Origin: Streptomyces sp. WM6386
Lineage (GTDB): Bacteria; Actinomycetota; Actinomycetes; Streptomycetales; Streptomycetaceae
Assembly (NCBI RefSeq): GCF_000972385.1
Contig: NZ_JXTE01000044.1
Location: 11,229 to 75,228 of the forward strand
Direction: 5' to 3'
Length of the DNA stretch: 64,000 nt
Each line of letters begins with the position of its first letter. Positions within the stretch are counted from its first letter, which is position 1. The notes under the pieces are model-generated. The model had not been told where the DNA came from and ran no database searches. It saw only the letters and a program-made list of their open reading frames with translations. A program made the position numbers and the translations under genes. Positions 26,894-35,344 of this stretch are shown piece after piece.

Positions 26894-26975
26894 AACCACC
26901 GAACGTACACAGCCATGCGACACTCCACCGCACGTTCCCAATCGATCACACTACCGAGTGAACGGGGTGCCCTGG

Positions 26976-26994
26976 TCCGGCCCTTCGGGCCGGA
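26976..26994 (-). terminator. Hairpin terminator after the esterase gene
   Basis: TCCGGCCCTTCGGGCCGGA is a perfect 8-bp stem with a TTC loop. It lies about 40 bases beyond the stop of the leftward esterase gene and close to the upstream edge of the tnpB element. Confidence 0.65.
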
Positions 26995-27034
26995 GTCCTG
27001 GAGCGCTTCTCCACATCACGCTGAAGAGCCCGTC

Positions 27035-28000
27035 TCAGCCGCCCAGCCCCCAGGCCGCCCCCATCCGGTACGCGGCACACAGGTTCACATCGAGGATGTA
27101 CGCCCCGGCGGTCCCGCACTGCGCGCTCCCGCTGCCGGGGTCGACGGGCTGCCCGTGCCCCATGCCGGTGATGCTGTACGTCTCGACGACGGTGTCGCCG
27201 CCCGCGTTCGTGTACGTCCGATGCGGATATCCGGCGACGGTGTCACTCACGTCCGCGACCTGGTCCCCGCCCCGCACGTCGGTCCACTGCTCGACGAGGT
27301 CGGTCATGTTCACGGGTTTCACGGTGTAGTCGGCGCTCCCCTGGAACGCGACCAGCGTCGGCCAGGGCCCGGCGTACCCGGGGCGCGCGGCCCGTACCCG
27401 GTCGCCCCACTGGTCCGGCGTCTGCGTGGCCCCGACGTACATGCACACGTACGGCGACCCGGCGGCCTGCGCACACCCGTACGGCAGCCCGGCGACGATC
27501 CCGCCCGCCGCGAACTTCTCGGGATACGCGGCCATCATCACGGCGGCGAGCCCGCCCCCGGCGGACAGCCCGGTGACATGCACCGGCCCCCCGGAGACAT
27601 CGCCGACCTGCCGCTCCACCATCTGCGCGACGGACGCGGCCTCGCCCTGGCCGCGTGCCATGTCGCCGCTCTGGAACCAGTTGAAGCAGAGCGAGGCGTT
27701 GTTGGCGGACTGCTGCTGCGGCAGCACCACGGAGAAGCCCCACCGGTCGGCGAGCTGCGTCCACCCGCTGCCGGTGCCGTATCCGGAGGCGTTCTGGGTG
27801 CACCCGTGCAGCGCGACGACGACCGGCCGCCCGGCGGGCAGCCCGTCGGGGACGTACCGGAACATCCGCAGCGCGCCGGGATTGGTCCCGAACCCGGTGA
27901 CCTCCTGGACGGAGGCGGCGGAGGCGGGCGTCGGGGTCAGGAGGACGGCGAGGAGCGCCGTCAGGACGGTGAGCAGGGTCGCGGCTCTGGTCTGTGTCAT
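27035..28000 (-). CDS. Secreted PHB-depolymerase-family esterase (CE1-like)
   Basis: The 321-residue protein has a signal peptide (MTQTRAATLLTVLTALLAVL...ASAAS). The alpha/beta-hydrolase core follows, with VVALHGCTQNASGYG as oxyanion strand, the nucleophile elbow GLSAGGG and the C-terminal histidine region GMGHGQPVD. The family includes poly(3-hydroxybutyrate) depolymerases, feruloyl esterases and acetyl-xylan esterases. Beside a plant-wall sugar operon an esterase acting on hemicellulose side groups is attractive, but the sequence alone does not decide. Several cysteines (CFNW, GCAQ, VCMY, CGTAG, LCAAY) could form disulphides outside the cell. Confidence 0.88.
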   Translation of the reverse strand: MTQTRAATLLTVLTALLAVLLTPTPASAASVQEVTGFGTNPGALRMFRYVPDGLPAGRPVVVALHGCTQNASGYGTGSGWTQLADRWGFSVVLPQQQSANNASLCFNWFQSGDMARGQGEAASVAQMVERQVGDVSGGPVHVTGLSAGGGLAAVMMAAYPEKFAAGGIVAGLPYGCAQAAGSPYVCMYVGATQTPDQWGDRVRAARPGYAGPWPTLVAFQGSADYTVKPVNMTDLVEQWTDVRGGDQVADVSDTVAGYPHRTYTNAGGDTVVETYSITGMGHGQPVDPGSGSAQCGTAGAYILDVNLCAAYRMGAAWGLGG

Positions 28001-28075
28001 GGGGAGGGACCGTAGAAGCGTGAACGAGCCCCCGATATGGGGTCACGCACCACAACGGGCGGGCCGACCGTGGGG

Positions 28076-28732
28076 CTACCAGACCCCTCCGTAGGTCACC
28101 GTCCGCCCCGGGCCCACCTCACGGGCGACCCGCTCGGTCAACTCCCGGCCCACGTCCCGCAGTCGGTCGTGGGCCGCGGTGAGCGCGGCGCCGTCCCGGT
28201 CCGTCAGCCAGGTGTCCATGGCGGCGGTGATGTCCCGCGCCCACCGGTTCAGGTCGTCCACCAGCCCGTCGGAGAGATCGAGGGCGGCGGCGGGGTCGTC
28301 GGGGGCGAAGTCGCCGAAGCCCTCGGCGCGCAGCGGGTGCCACTTGTACTCGCACTCGACGACAAGGTGCAGCGGGTGCGGAGGGGTGCCGTGCGCGTCA
28401 AGGGACCAGTACAGCTGCCCGCACCCCCAGCACACGGTCTTGTCGGTGCGGTGCCGCTCGTCCCGGTACCGCACCACCCATGCGGGACCGAGCTGCTTCG
28501 CCAGCGCCCGGGCCACCTCCAACCCCTGCTTGACGTGCCTGCGCAGAGCCGGCCGGTCGGTGAAGCCGCCGGGAGGACGGGCCAGGATCCACTCGCGCAG
28601 CCGATCGGTGAGGTCGGCGGGCAGCTCGGTGGCGAGGTCGGTGGACAGGTCGCCCCACGGCAGATCCGCGTCGGCGCGCAGCAGTAGCTGCCGGGGCTCG
28701 GTTTCGTCGGTCAAGGCACGTCCGTGGGTCAT
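28076..28732 (-). CDS. Conserved hypothetical protein with CxxC-type motif
   Basis: The 218-residue product is soluble and acidic. It contains one zinc-knuckle-like motif, CWGCG, near residue 100, and a later isolated Cys in VVECEYKW. The middle contains aromatic segments (GQLYWSLDAHG). The C-terminal half is helical and charged (LTAAHDRLRDVGRELTERV). I do not recognise the family. It lies just after the 3' end of ssrA, on the same strand, with a terminator hairpin between, so it is probably transcribed separately from the tmRNA. Confidence 0.65.
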   Translation of the reverse strand: MTHGRALTDETEPRQLLLRADADLPWGDLSTDLATELPADLTDRLREWILARPPGGFTDRPALRRHVKQGLEVARALAKQLGPAWVVRYRDERHRTDKTVCWGCGQLYWSLDAHGTPPHPLHLVVECEYKWHPLRAEGFGDFAPDDPAAALDLSDGLVDDLNRWARDITAAMDTWLTDRDGAALTAAHDRLRDVGRELTERVAREVGPGRTVTYGGVW

Positions 28733-28745
28733 GGCGGCATGGCAA

Positions 28746-28775
28746 AGGCCCCGTCGCTCGAAAGCTACGGGGCCT
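28746..28775 (-). terminator. Terminator of the tmRNA gene
   Basis: AGGCCCCGT (28746-28754) and ACGGGGCCT (28767-28775) form a perfect 9-bp stem with a 12-base loop. It lies 16 bases past the tmRNA 3' end in its direction of transcription. Confidence 0.8.
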
Positions 28776-28790
28776 CGCCCACATGGGAAA

Positions 28791-29178
28791 TGGTGGAGAT
28801 GGCGGGAATCGAACCCGCGTCCAACGGTGCAGAATCAGGGCTTCTCCGTGTGCAGTTCGCTGTGATTTTCTCGGCCCCGGCAATCACGCGAACAAGTCGC
28901 CGACGGGCCCAGTCACTGTTTGATTTCCCATCGAACCCCGTGACCGGGCTCGATGGTTTAGTTCCCTAAATTATGCCAGGATCCGGGTCGGGAACACTCC
29001 CGGGCTGACACCCGTTATGGGCCTCCACTCACTGCTTATTAGGCAGCGAGGGCGAAGGCGCGGGAATCGCTCTTGTTAGTGGCGATTATTGGTTGCGACA
29101 TATGGTTTACGAGATCATTGCCGCTTCCTCGACACGCTTCCCCTGCTTCGACATCCGCTGTCGAAACCGATCATCCCC
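28791..29178 (-). ncRNA. ssrA: Transfer-messenger RNA (tmRNA)
   Basis: The 388-base RNA has tRNA-like ends: the 5' GGGGAUGAUCGGUUUCGAC (from 29178) pairs with the 3' end AUCUCCACCA (28800-28791). The T arm GGUUCGAUUCC is present near 28815. The resume codon is GCC at 29083-29081. It opens a 14-codon tag reading ATNKSDSRAFALAA, followed by two TAA stops (29041-29036). The AFALAA ending is the expected protease degron. tmRNA rescues stalled ribosomes together with SmpB, whose gene lies immediately upstream. The tag differs in length and sequence from the S. coelicolor tag I recall. Confidence 0.97.
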
Positions 29179-29194
29179 ATGTTGTTTTTTCAAT

Positions 29195-29230
29195 CCCCTC
29201 CGGAGAGGGGGCGCACCTTCGCTGAGGTGC
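29195..29230 (-). terminator. Two short stem-loops between smpB and ssrA
   Basis: CCCCTC-CGGA-GAGGGG (29195-29210) and GCACCT-TCGCTG-AGGTGC (29213-29230) lie between the smpB stop and the tmRNA 5' end. They probably end or attenuate smpB transcription before ssrA. Neither is followed by a clear T-run. Confidence 0.5.
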
Positions 29231-29275
29231 AGGACCCATCGTACGTGACCAACGCACCGGGGTGCCAGCCTATTC

Positions 29276-29830
29276 CTACTGGCCCCGCTGCTTCCGCTTC
29301 GCCGCCGCGATCGCCCGGTCCGACTCCCGCCGGTCCTGCTGCTCGCGCAGGGTCTGCCGCTTGTCGTACTCCTTCTTTCCTCGCGCGAGGGCGATCTCGG
29401 CCTTGGCCCGGCCGTCCCTGAAGTACAGGGCGAGGGGCACGATCGTGTGACCCGTCTCCTGGGACTTCGACTCCAGCTTGTCGATCTCCTCGCGGTGCAG
29501 GAGCAGCTTGCGCTTGCGGCGCGCGGAGTGGTTGGTCCAGCTGCCCTGGTGATACTCGGGGATGTGGGCGTTGTGCAGCCACGCCTCCCCCTGGTCGATC
29601 TGGACGAAGCCGTCGGTCAGCGAGGTCCGCCCTTCGCGCAGCGACTTGACCTCGGTGCCGGTCAGCACGATGCCGGCCTCGTAGGTGTCGATGATCGCGT
29701 AGTCGTGCCGGGCCTTCTTGTTCTGGGCGACGATCTTGCGCTTGCCACCCTTCTCGCCGTCCCGGCCCTTGGCGGCCGTCCCGCCCTGCTTGGGCTGGGA
29801 CTCCTTCGGTACATACATTCCCTTGCTCAT
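29276..29830 (-). CDS. smpB: SsrA-binding protein SmpB
   Basis: The 184-residue protein has the full SmpB core, starting [36 protein letters not shown] in the OB-fold. [16 protein letters not shown] is present, as is the basic tail [23 protein letters not shown]. It binds the tRNA-like part of tmRNA and brings it to stalled ribosomes. Compared with other actinobacterial SmpB proteins it has about 30 extra N-terminal residues ([17 protein letters not shown]...). ATG 29830 is used; an ATG four codons upstream is possible, and a shorter form cannot be excluded. It lies next to ssrA. Confidence 0.95.
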   Translation of the reverse strand: MSKGMYVPKESQPKQGGTAAKGRDGEKGGKRKIVAQNKKARHDYAIIDTYEAGIVLTGTEVKSLREGRTSLTDGFVQIDQGEAWLHNAHIPEYHQGSWTNHSARRKRKLLLHREEIDKLESKSQETGHTIVPLALYFRDGRAKAEIALARGKKEYDKRQTLREQQDRRESDRAIAAAKRKQRGQ

Positions 29831-29876
29831 AGTGCCGCCCATTTTCGCACTACGGAGGGGGTGTACGGGAAGTCGT

Positions 29877-31046
29877 TTACGACGGGGGGCCCAATCCGCC
29901 CAGAACCGTCTCCGCGCGCTCGATCACCTGCTGGTCGGCGTCCAGGTCGGGGGTGATGCCCGTGCCGTCGACACCGCGCCCGGACGGCGTGCGGTAGTGC
30001 CCCACGGTCAGCTCGGCCACCGACCCGTCGGGGAGCCGGCTGGGCATCTGCACCGAGCCCTTCCCGAAGGTGCGGGACCCCACGACCACCGCGCGCCCCC
30101 GGTCCTGCAACGCGCCCGTGAGCAGCTCGGCCGCGCTCATCGTGCCGCCGTCGACGAGCGCGACCAGGGGTCTGGTGGTGTCGCCGCCGAGGTCGGCGTG
30201 CAGGGCCTGCTGGGCGCCGTCGACGTCGTAGGTGGCGACGAGGCCGCCGTCGAGGAAGGCGGAGGCGGCGGTGACGGCCTCGGTGACCAGGCCGCCGGAG
30301 TTGCCGCGCAGGTCGAGGATGATGCCGGAGGCGGCGGGGGCCTGTCGTACGGCGGTGCGGACGGCGTCGCCGGAGCCCTTGGTGAACGAGTCGATCTTGA
30401 TGACGGTGATCCCACCGGCGAGCTGTCGAACGGTGACCGAGTCCGTGGACAGCCGGGCCCGCCGCACCGTCTCGTCCCACGCGCGCGTGCCCCGCTCCAG
30501 CCCGAGCGTGACGGCCGTACCGGCCGCCGCGTCGGTGGCGTCACCGCGCAGTAAGGAGACCACCTCGGTGACGGGCCGCCCGTCGACCTTGCGCCCGTCG
30601 ACACTGCGCAGCCGGTCTCCGGCCCGGATCCCGGCGACGGCCGCGGGCGACCCGGCGCGCACCTTGGTCACCTCGATCCGCCCGCCCCGCTCCCGTCGTG
30701 CCCAGAGCCCGACGCCGGTGTACCGCCCGTCGAGGGCCTCTTCGAACTCCTCGTACTCCCCCGGCGAGTAGACGGCGCCCCACCGGTCCCCGCTACGGCT
30801 GACGGCCCGCTCAGCCGCCTCCACGGGCGACTTCCCCGCGGCCATGGCCTCGGCGGCGGCCTCGGCGACATTCTCCTGCCGCCCGGCCGGCACGGCCGAA
30901 CCGCCCCTGTCCTGCGAGACTTTCCGGTCGGCCTCGGGCAACGACCCGGTCGCGGCCCCCGCCACCAGCACACTCGCGAACACCAACGTCAGGGCCGCCC
31001 CGCGGCCGATGCGACGGGGCTGACAGAACAGGTCTCGGCCTGACAT
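29877..31046 (-). CDS. S41 C-terminal processing peptidase with PDZ domain, contains a TTA codon
   Basis: The 389-residue protein has an N-terminal membrane anchor ([20 protein letters not shown]) and a PDZ domain near residues 105-190 ([20 protein letters not shown]). The S41 protease domain follows. The catalytic Ser lies in [14 protein letters not shown] and Lys in [11 protein letters not shown]. Such peptidases trim exported proteins from their C-terminus outside the membrane. Codon 165 is TTA (30552-30554 on the opposite strand), so full-length synthesis should need the bldA tRNA. It lies between smpB and ftsX on the same strand. Confidence 0.93.
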   Translation of the reverse strand: MSGRDLFCQPRRIGRGAALTLVFASVLVAGAATGSLPEADRKVSQDRGGSAVPAGRQENVAEAAAEAMAAGKSPVEAAERAVSRSGDRWGAVYSPGEYEEFEEALDGRYTGVGLWARRERGGRIEVTKVRAGSPAAVAGIRAGDRLRSVDGRKVDGRPVTEVVSLLRGDATDAAAGTAVTLGLERGTRAWDETVRRARLSTDSVTVRQLAGGITVIKIDSFTKGSGDAVRTAVRQAPAASGIILDLRGNSGGLVTEAVTAASAFLDGGLVATYDVDGAQQALHADLGGDTTRPLVALVDGGTMSAAELLTGALQDRGRAVVVGSRTFGKGSVQMPSRLPDGSVAELTVGHYRTPSGRGVDGTGITPDLDADQQVIERAETVLGGLGPPS

Positions 31047-31070
31047 GCGGGTGAGTCTAGGACAACGCGA

Positions 31071-31102
31071 AGGGCCGCACGGTCGGTTGCCCGTACGGCC
31101 CT
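31071..31102 (-). terminator. Terminator after ftsX
   Basis: AGGGCCGCACGG (31071-31082) pairs with CCGTACGGCCCT (31091-31102) with one C-A mismatch. It lies about 12 bases beyond the ftsX stop, before the S41 peptidase gene. Confidence 0.7.
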
Positions 31103-31113
31103 CTTGGCATGTG

Positions 31114-32031
31114 TCACACCTTCAGGTACTTGCGCAGCGCGAAGAACGCCGCCAGTGCCGGCATCAGCAGGCTCGTCGCCAGGATGAGGGGGAGTTTTGT
31201 CAGTACGGCGTCCCAGCCGATGAAGTTGATCAGGTTGAGCTTCTCGGACAGGGCCAGGCCGTGGTCGATGATGAAGTAGCGGGCTACCACCAGGAATCCG
31301 CAGGCGACCGTGCCTCCGATGAGCCCGGCGACCGCGGCCTCCATGATGAACGGGGCCTGGATGTAGAAGCCCGAGGCGCCGACCAGGCGCATGATGCCGG
31401 TCTCGCGCCGTCGGCTGAACGCGGAGACGCGCACCGTGTTGACGATCAGCATCAGGGCGACGACGAGCATCAGGGCCATGACCGCCCTCGCGGCCCAGTT
31501 CATGCCGTTGAGAAGGCCGAAGAGGTTGTCCAGGATGCCCTTCTGGTCCTGCACGGACTGCACGCCGTCCCGGCCGTCGAAGGCGGTCGCGACGACCTGG
31601 TACTTCTCCGGGTCCTTCAGCTTGATGCGGTACGACGCCTGCATCTGGTCCGGTGTGAGGGAGGCCGCCAGCGGGGAGTCGCCGAACTGCTCCTTGTAGT
31701 GCTTGTACGCCTGGTCCTGGGTCTCGTAGGTGACCTTCTCGACGACCGACATCTTGCCGAGGTCGGAGAGGATCTCCTTCTTCTGGTCGTCGGTCACCGC
31801 GCCCTTGGCGCAGTTGGGGTCGGACTCGGCGTCGCTCTTGTTGCAGAGGAAGACCGAGACGTTGACCTTGTCGTACCAGTAGCCCTTCATGGTGCTGACC
31901 TGGTCGCTCATGAGGAGCGACCCGCCGAACAGGGCGAGTGACAGGGCGACGGAGACGACGACGGCGAAGGTCATCGTCAGATTGCGACGGAGACCGACAC
32001 CGATCTCGGACAGTACGAACTGGGCGCGCAT
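31114..32031 (-). CDS. ftsX: Cell-division protein FtsX
   Basis: The 305-residue protein has the FtsX layout: a TM helix near 22-42, an extracytoplasmic domain of about 130 residues and three C-terminal TM helices. VMALMLVVALMLIVNTVRVS and SRRRETGIMRLVGASGFYIQ are typical. The outer loop has two cysteines (VFLCNKS, PNCAKG). With FtsE it forms an ABC-like complex that activates cell-wall hydrolases. It starts 34 bases after ftsE and is clearly in the same operon. Confidence 0.96.
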   Translation of the reverse strand: MRAQFVLSEIGVGLRRNLTMTFAVVVSVALSLALFGGSLLMSDQVSTMKGYWYDKVNVSVFLCNKSDAESDPNCAKGAVTDDQKKEILSDLGKMSVVEKVTYETQDQAYKHYKEQFGDSPLAASLTPDQMQASYRIKLKDPEKYQVVATAFDGRDGVQSVQDQKGILDNLFGLLNGMNWAARAVMALMLVVALMLIVNTVRVSAFSRRRETGIMRLVGASGFYIQAPFIMEAAVAGLIGGTVACGFLVVARYFIIDHGLALSEKLNLINFIGWDAVLTKLPLILATSLLMPALAAFFALRKYLKV

Positions 32032-32065
32032 GGCGTCTGGTTGGGCCTTTCCGTGGACTGTGCGG

Positions 32066-32755
32066 TCAGTGCTGGTAGCCGTAGACGCCGCGCGCCTGGT
32101 CGCGGACGAGGCGGCCCTGCTCCAGCTCGATGACGCGCTTGCGCATCTGGTCCACGATGTTCTGGTCGTGCGTCGCCATCAGCACGGTGGTGCCCGTCCG
32201 GTTGATCCGGTCGAGCAGCTTCATGATGCCGACGGAGGTCTGCGGGTCGAGGTTGCCGGTGGGCTCGTCGGCGATCAGCAGCTTGGGCCGGTTGACGAAG
32301 GCCCGCGCGATGGCCACGCGCTGCTGCTCACCACCGGACAGCTCGCCCGGCATCCGGTCCTCCTTGCCGCCGAGCCCGACGAGGTCGAGCACCTGCGGCA
32401 CGGACTTGCGGATCTCGCCCTTCGACTTGCCGATGACCTCCTGCGCGAAGGCCACGTTCTCCGCGACCGTCTTGTTCGGCAGGAGCCGGAAGTCCTGGAA
32501 CACCGTCCCCAGCTGGCGGCGCATCTGCGGCACCTTCCAGTTGGAGAGGCGTGCGAGATCCTTGCCCAGGACGTGCACCTGACCGTGGCTGGTCCGCTCC
32601 TCGCGGAGCACCAGCCGCAGGAAGGTGGACTTTCCGGAGCCGGAGGACCCCACGAGGAAGACGAACTCGCCCTTCTCCACTTCCAGGGACACATCCCTGA
32701 GTGCGGGGCGGGTCTGCTTGGGGTAGACCTTGGAGACGTTGTCGAATCGGATCAC
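32066..32755 (-). CDS. ftsE: Cell-division ATP-binding protein FtsE
   Basis: The 229-residue ATPase has Walker [10 protein letters not shown], signature LSGGEQQR, Walker [11 protein letters not shown] and the H-loop in TVLMATHDQ. It begins at a GTG ([20 protein letters not shown]). It powers FtsX at the division site. The C-terminus [10 protein letters not shown] extends slightly beyond the ATPase core. Confidence 0.97.
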   Translation of the reverse strand: MIRFDNVSKVYPKQTRPALRDVSLEVEKGEFVFLVGSSGSGKSTFLRLVLREERTSHGQVHVLGKDLARLSNWKVPQMRRQLGTVFQDFRLLPNKTVAENVAFAQEVIGKSKGEIRKSVPQVLDLVGLGGKEDRMPGELSGGEQQRVAIARAFVNRPKLLIADEPTGNLDPQTSVGIMKLLDRINRTGTTVLMATHDQNIVDQMRKRVIELEQGRLVRDQARGVYGYQH

Positions 32756-32986
32756 GGATGCACCACGGTTAGCCGGGGGTAGATGTGCGTGACCTTACGC
32801 GACCGGGGTGTGCGGGCGCAGGCGCCCGTTGCGGTTGCGTGCTGGATGTGCCTTTTGTGTACCTGCTCAGGGGGTCACTCCGAGAGCGCTCGAGCCGTTT
32901 CCGGAGGAACCTGGCACAGTGGAGGGGGAACGTTCCGGACCCGGGGAGCGTTCTGTACAAGGAACCGGCACTAGGAGGGCGAGCGC

Positions 32987-33178
32987 ATGACGTACGACCG
33001 GCTGGTGTGCGCGAACTGCGCCGCGCCCGTGAATGAGGGCCGCTGCCCCGTCTGCCGCGCGAACCGTGAGCGGCTCACCCAGGACAACCTGTTCGCCCAG
33101 CTCAACCCCATGACGCTGATCGCTCTGCTCGCGGTGCTGATCGCGGCGGTGGCCCTGCTGGCCCACCAGACCGCGTAG
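32987..33178 (+). CDS. Small zinc-ribbon membrane protein
   Basis: The 63-residue protein begins with a four-cysteine zinc ribbon (CANCAAPVNEGRCPVC, residues 8-23). It ends with a single TM helix (LIALLAVLIAAVALLA). AGGAGG lies eight bases before the ATG. It is divergent from ftsE. The gene and its place next to ftsE are conserved in Streptomyces as far as I recall. Its role is unknown; the ribbon could mediate protein contacts on the inner membrane face. Confidence 0.85.
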   Translation: MTYDRLVCANCAAPVNEGRCPVCRANRERLTQDNLFAQLNPMTLIALLAVLIAAVALLAHQTA

Positions 33179-33196
33179 GCGTCCCTACGGAACGCC

Positions 33197-33234
33197 CGAG
33201 GGGCCCGGAGCGATCACTCGCTCCGGGCCCCTCG
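33197..33234. terminator. Bidirectional terminator between convergent genes
   Basis: A perfect 17-bp stem begins CGAGGGGCCCGGAGCGA (33197-33213) and is closed by its exact inverse at 33218-33234 around the loop TCAC. It lies between the zinc-ribbon gene and the surface-protein gene, whose stops face each other. Confidence 0.9.
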
Positions 33235-33274
33235 TCGTACGACGTGCACACCTGTCGTGTGCGCGCGGCCACCG

Positions 33275-33880
33275 TCAGGCGGCGGCACCGCCGCGGCCGC
33301 CCACGAGGCGCGGCAGGATGCGGAAGCCGATACCGCCGGCGATCATCGTCGCGGCACCGATGACCAGGAACGTGGTCTTGTCGCCCGCACCGGTCTCGGC
33401 GAGCTCGGCGCCGCCGCCCTGGGCCGAGGTGTCGGTGGAGGTCTCCGAGCCGGTGTCGGTCAGGGACGAGGAGCCCTGCTGCTGGGCGGAGGTGTCGGAG
33501 CCGCCGTCGGGGTTGTTGTTGTTGCCGCCCCCGTTGTCGTTGCCGCCGCCGTTGTTGCCGTCGTCGGTCGGGTCCGCGGTGGGCTCGTCCGTCGGGTCCT
33601 CGGAGGGCTCCTCCGTGGGCTCGGTGGGCTCGTCGGTGGGGTCCTCGGTGATCGGCGGCTCTTCCGTGGGAAGGTCCGTCGGGAGGTCGGTGGGAAGGTC
33701 GGTGGGGACGTCCGTCGGCGTCGGGTCCGGGACCGGCGACTCCTCGCCGCACAGGATGCCGAGCAGGCAGTCGTCCGTCTCGGCCGCGGAAGCGGCACCG
33801 GCGGCGGTCAGGGAGGCGCCGGCCGCGATCACGGCACCGGCGGCTATGCGCGCGATCCGGATGCGCGTCTTCTTGGTCAT
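33275..33880 (-). CDS. Sortase-anchored surface protein (LAETG) with Pro-Thr-Asp repeats
   Basis: The 201-residue protein has a signal peptide (MTKKTRIRIARIAAGAVIAA...ASA). A repeat tract follows, built from PTDLPTD and TDEPTEP-like units, then a Gly/Asn-rich spacer. It ends with the sortase signal LAETG, a hydrophobic helix (TTFLVIGAATMIAGGIGFRI) and a basic tail. LAxTG is the motif preferred by class E sortases in Streptomyces, so the product should be linked to the wall. There is no obvious folded domain, so it may serve as a spacer or stalk. No sortase gene is in the window. Confidence 0.88.
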   Translation of the reverse strand: MTKKTRIRIARIAAGAVIAAGASLTAAGAASAAETDDCLLGILCGEESPVPDPTPTDVPTDLPTDLPTDLPTEEPPITEDPTDEPTEPTEEPSEDPTDEPTADPTDDGNNGGGNDNGGGNNNNPDGGSDTSAQQQGSSSLTDTGSETSTDTSAQGGGAELAETGAGDKTTFLVIGAATMIAGGIGFRILPRLVGGRGGAAA

Positions 33881-34124
33881 AAGGTTGCTACCCCCAGTAG
33901 CTCATCGTCAGTGAGGCGGCGCTCGGGGGCCGTGATCGACGGGGGCGGCTGCGCTCGGGTCCCCCGGTTCACATGCGCCCCAGAGATACGCATGCCGCGC
34001 CTCACCATTCCCATTTTTCAAAGCAACGTCAAGGCCGTTGCGTACGCGATGTCCGGGTAAGGGTTCTTTGCCGGGGGATGGAGCCTGTGAGTGTGATGTA
34101 AAACCCAGACATCCGGGCACAGAA

Positions 34125-34159
34125 AAGGCAACTACCGTCACGGGGACGGTAGTTGCCTT
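34125..34159 (-). terminator. Intrinsic terminator of prfB
   Basis: AAGGCAACTACCGTC (34125-34139) and GACGGTAGTTGCCTT (34145-34159) form a perfect 15-bp stem with a five-base loop. In the leftward direction it is followed by a short T-run (opposite 34123-34126). It starts 11 bases after the prfB stop. Confidence 0.92.
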
Positions 34160-34169
34160 GTCGACAAAC

Positions 34170-35273
34170 TTACTTCTCCTGCTGCTTGCGCCAGCGAATT
34201 CCGGCTTCGAGGAAACCGTCGATCTCGCCGTCGAGCACGGCCTGCGGGTTGCCGACCTCGAACTCGGTGCGCAGGTCCTTGACCATCTGGTACGGGTGCA
34301 GGACGTACGAACGCATCTGGTTGCCCCAGGAGCTGCCGCCGTCCTTGAGGGCGTCCATCTTCGCCCGCTCCTCCTGGCGCTGCCGCTCCAGCAGCTTGGC
34401 CTGGAGCACGTTCATGGCCGTGGCCTTGTTCTGGATCTGCGAGCGCTCGTTCTGGCAGGAGACGACGATGCCGGTGGGGAGGTGCGTCAGCCGGACCGCG
34501 GAGTCGGTCGTGTTCACGCCCTGGCCGCCGGGGCCCGAGGAACGGTAGACGTCGACGCGCAGCTCCGACTCGTCGATCTCGACGTGGTCGGTCTGCTCCA
34601 CGACGGGAAGGATCTCCACACCCGCGAAGGAGGTCTGGCGGCGTCCCTGGTTGTCGAAGGGCGAGATCCGCACCAGCCGGTGGGTGCCCTGCTCGACGGA
34701 GAGGGTGCCGTAGGCGTAGGGCACCTGCACGGCGAAGGTGGTCGACTTGATGCCGGCCTCTTCGGCGTACGACGTCTCGTAGATCTCGGTCTTGTAGCCG
34801 TGGCGCTCGGCCCAGCGCAGGTACATGCGCTGGAGCTGCTCGGCGAAGTCGGCGGCGTCGACGCCACCGGCCTCGGCGCGGATGTTGACGAGCGCCTCAC
34901 GGGCGTCGTACTCACCGCTCAGCAGCGTCCGGACCTCCATCTCGTCCAGCGCCTTCTTGACGGCGGAGAGCTCGGACTCGGCCTCGGCGCGGGTGTCCGG
35001 GTCGTCCTCCTCCTCGGCCATCTCGAAGAGCACGGAGAGATCGTCGATCCGCCCGCGCAGCGCCTCGGCCTTCCTGACCTCGGCCTGCATGTGGCTCAGC
35101 TTGCTGGTGATCTTCTGCGCCTCGTCCGGGTTGTCCCACAGGGACGGCGCGGCCGCCTGCTCCTCGAGCACGGCGATGTCTGCCCTCAGCTTGTCGAGGT
35201 CCAGAACGGCCTCGATCGACTCCATGGTCGAGGAGAGGGACTTGAGCTCTTCGGATACATCGACGACTGCCAC
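34170..35273 (-). CDS. prfB: Peptide chain release factor 2
   Basis: The 367-residue protein has the UGA/UAA-recognition tripeptide SPF (204-206) and the catalytic GGQ (249-251, in [16 protein letters not shown]). It ends nascent chains at UGA and UAA. The frame is continuous through residue 25, where many bacteria have a programmed frameshift with an in-frame UGA, so that autoregulation is absent. Start is GTG 35273, with GGAGG unusually close. It has its own terminator. Confidence 0.97.
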   Translation of the reverse strand: MAVVDVSEELKSLSSTMESIEAVLDLDKLRADIAVLEEQAAAPSLWDNPDEAQKITSKLSHMQAEVRKAEALRGRIDDLSVLFEMAEEEDDPDTRAEAESELSAVKKALDEMEVRTLLSGEYDAREALVNIRAEAGGVDAADFAEQLQRMYLRWAERHGYKTEIYETSYAEEAGIKSTTFAVQVPYAYGTLSVEQGTHRLVRISPFDNQGRRQTSFAGVEILPVVEQTDHVEIDESELRVDVYRSSGPGGQGVNTTDSAVRLTHLPTGIVVSCQNERSQIQNKATAMNVLQAKLLERQRQEERAKMDALKDGGSSWGNQMRSYVLHPYQMVKDLRTEFEVGNPQAVLDGEIDGFLEAGIRWRKQQEK

Positions 35274-35344
35274 GCCTCCAGCCTAACGGCTGTGGCAACC
35301 GACCAGCGCCGAGCGGTATCGGGGCGGGAGAACCAGGCCCACCG

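Noticed and set aside
26941-26941. ATG at 26941 as the TnpB start
   Set aside because: The first 16 residues from it do not fit the family; the conserved TnpB beginning follows the GTG at 26893.
16000-28790. Active prophage or integrative conjugative element
   Set aside because: No integrase, phage structural or conjugation gene is present, and no second copy of the ssrA 3' end was seen. Only a fixed accessory segment is suggested.
28791-28830. Separate tRNA gene
   Set aside because: The T arm and CCA end belong to tmRNA; no anticodon arm of a normal tRNA is present.
28724-28969. Short rightward frames over the tmRNA gene
   Set aside because: The sequence is a structured RNA gene on the minus strand with paired ends and a tag frame.
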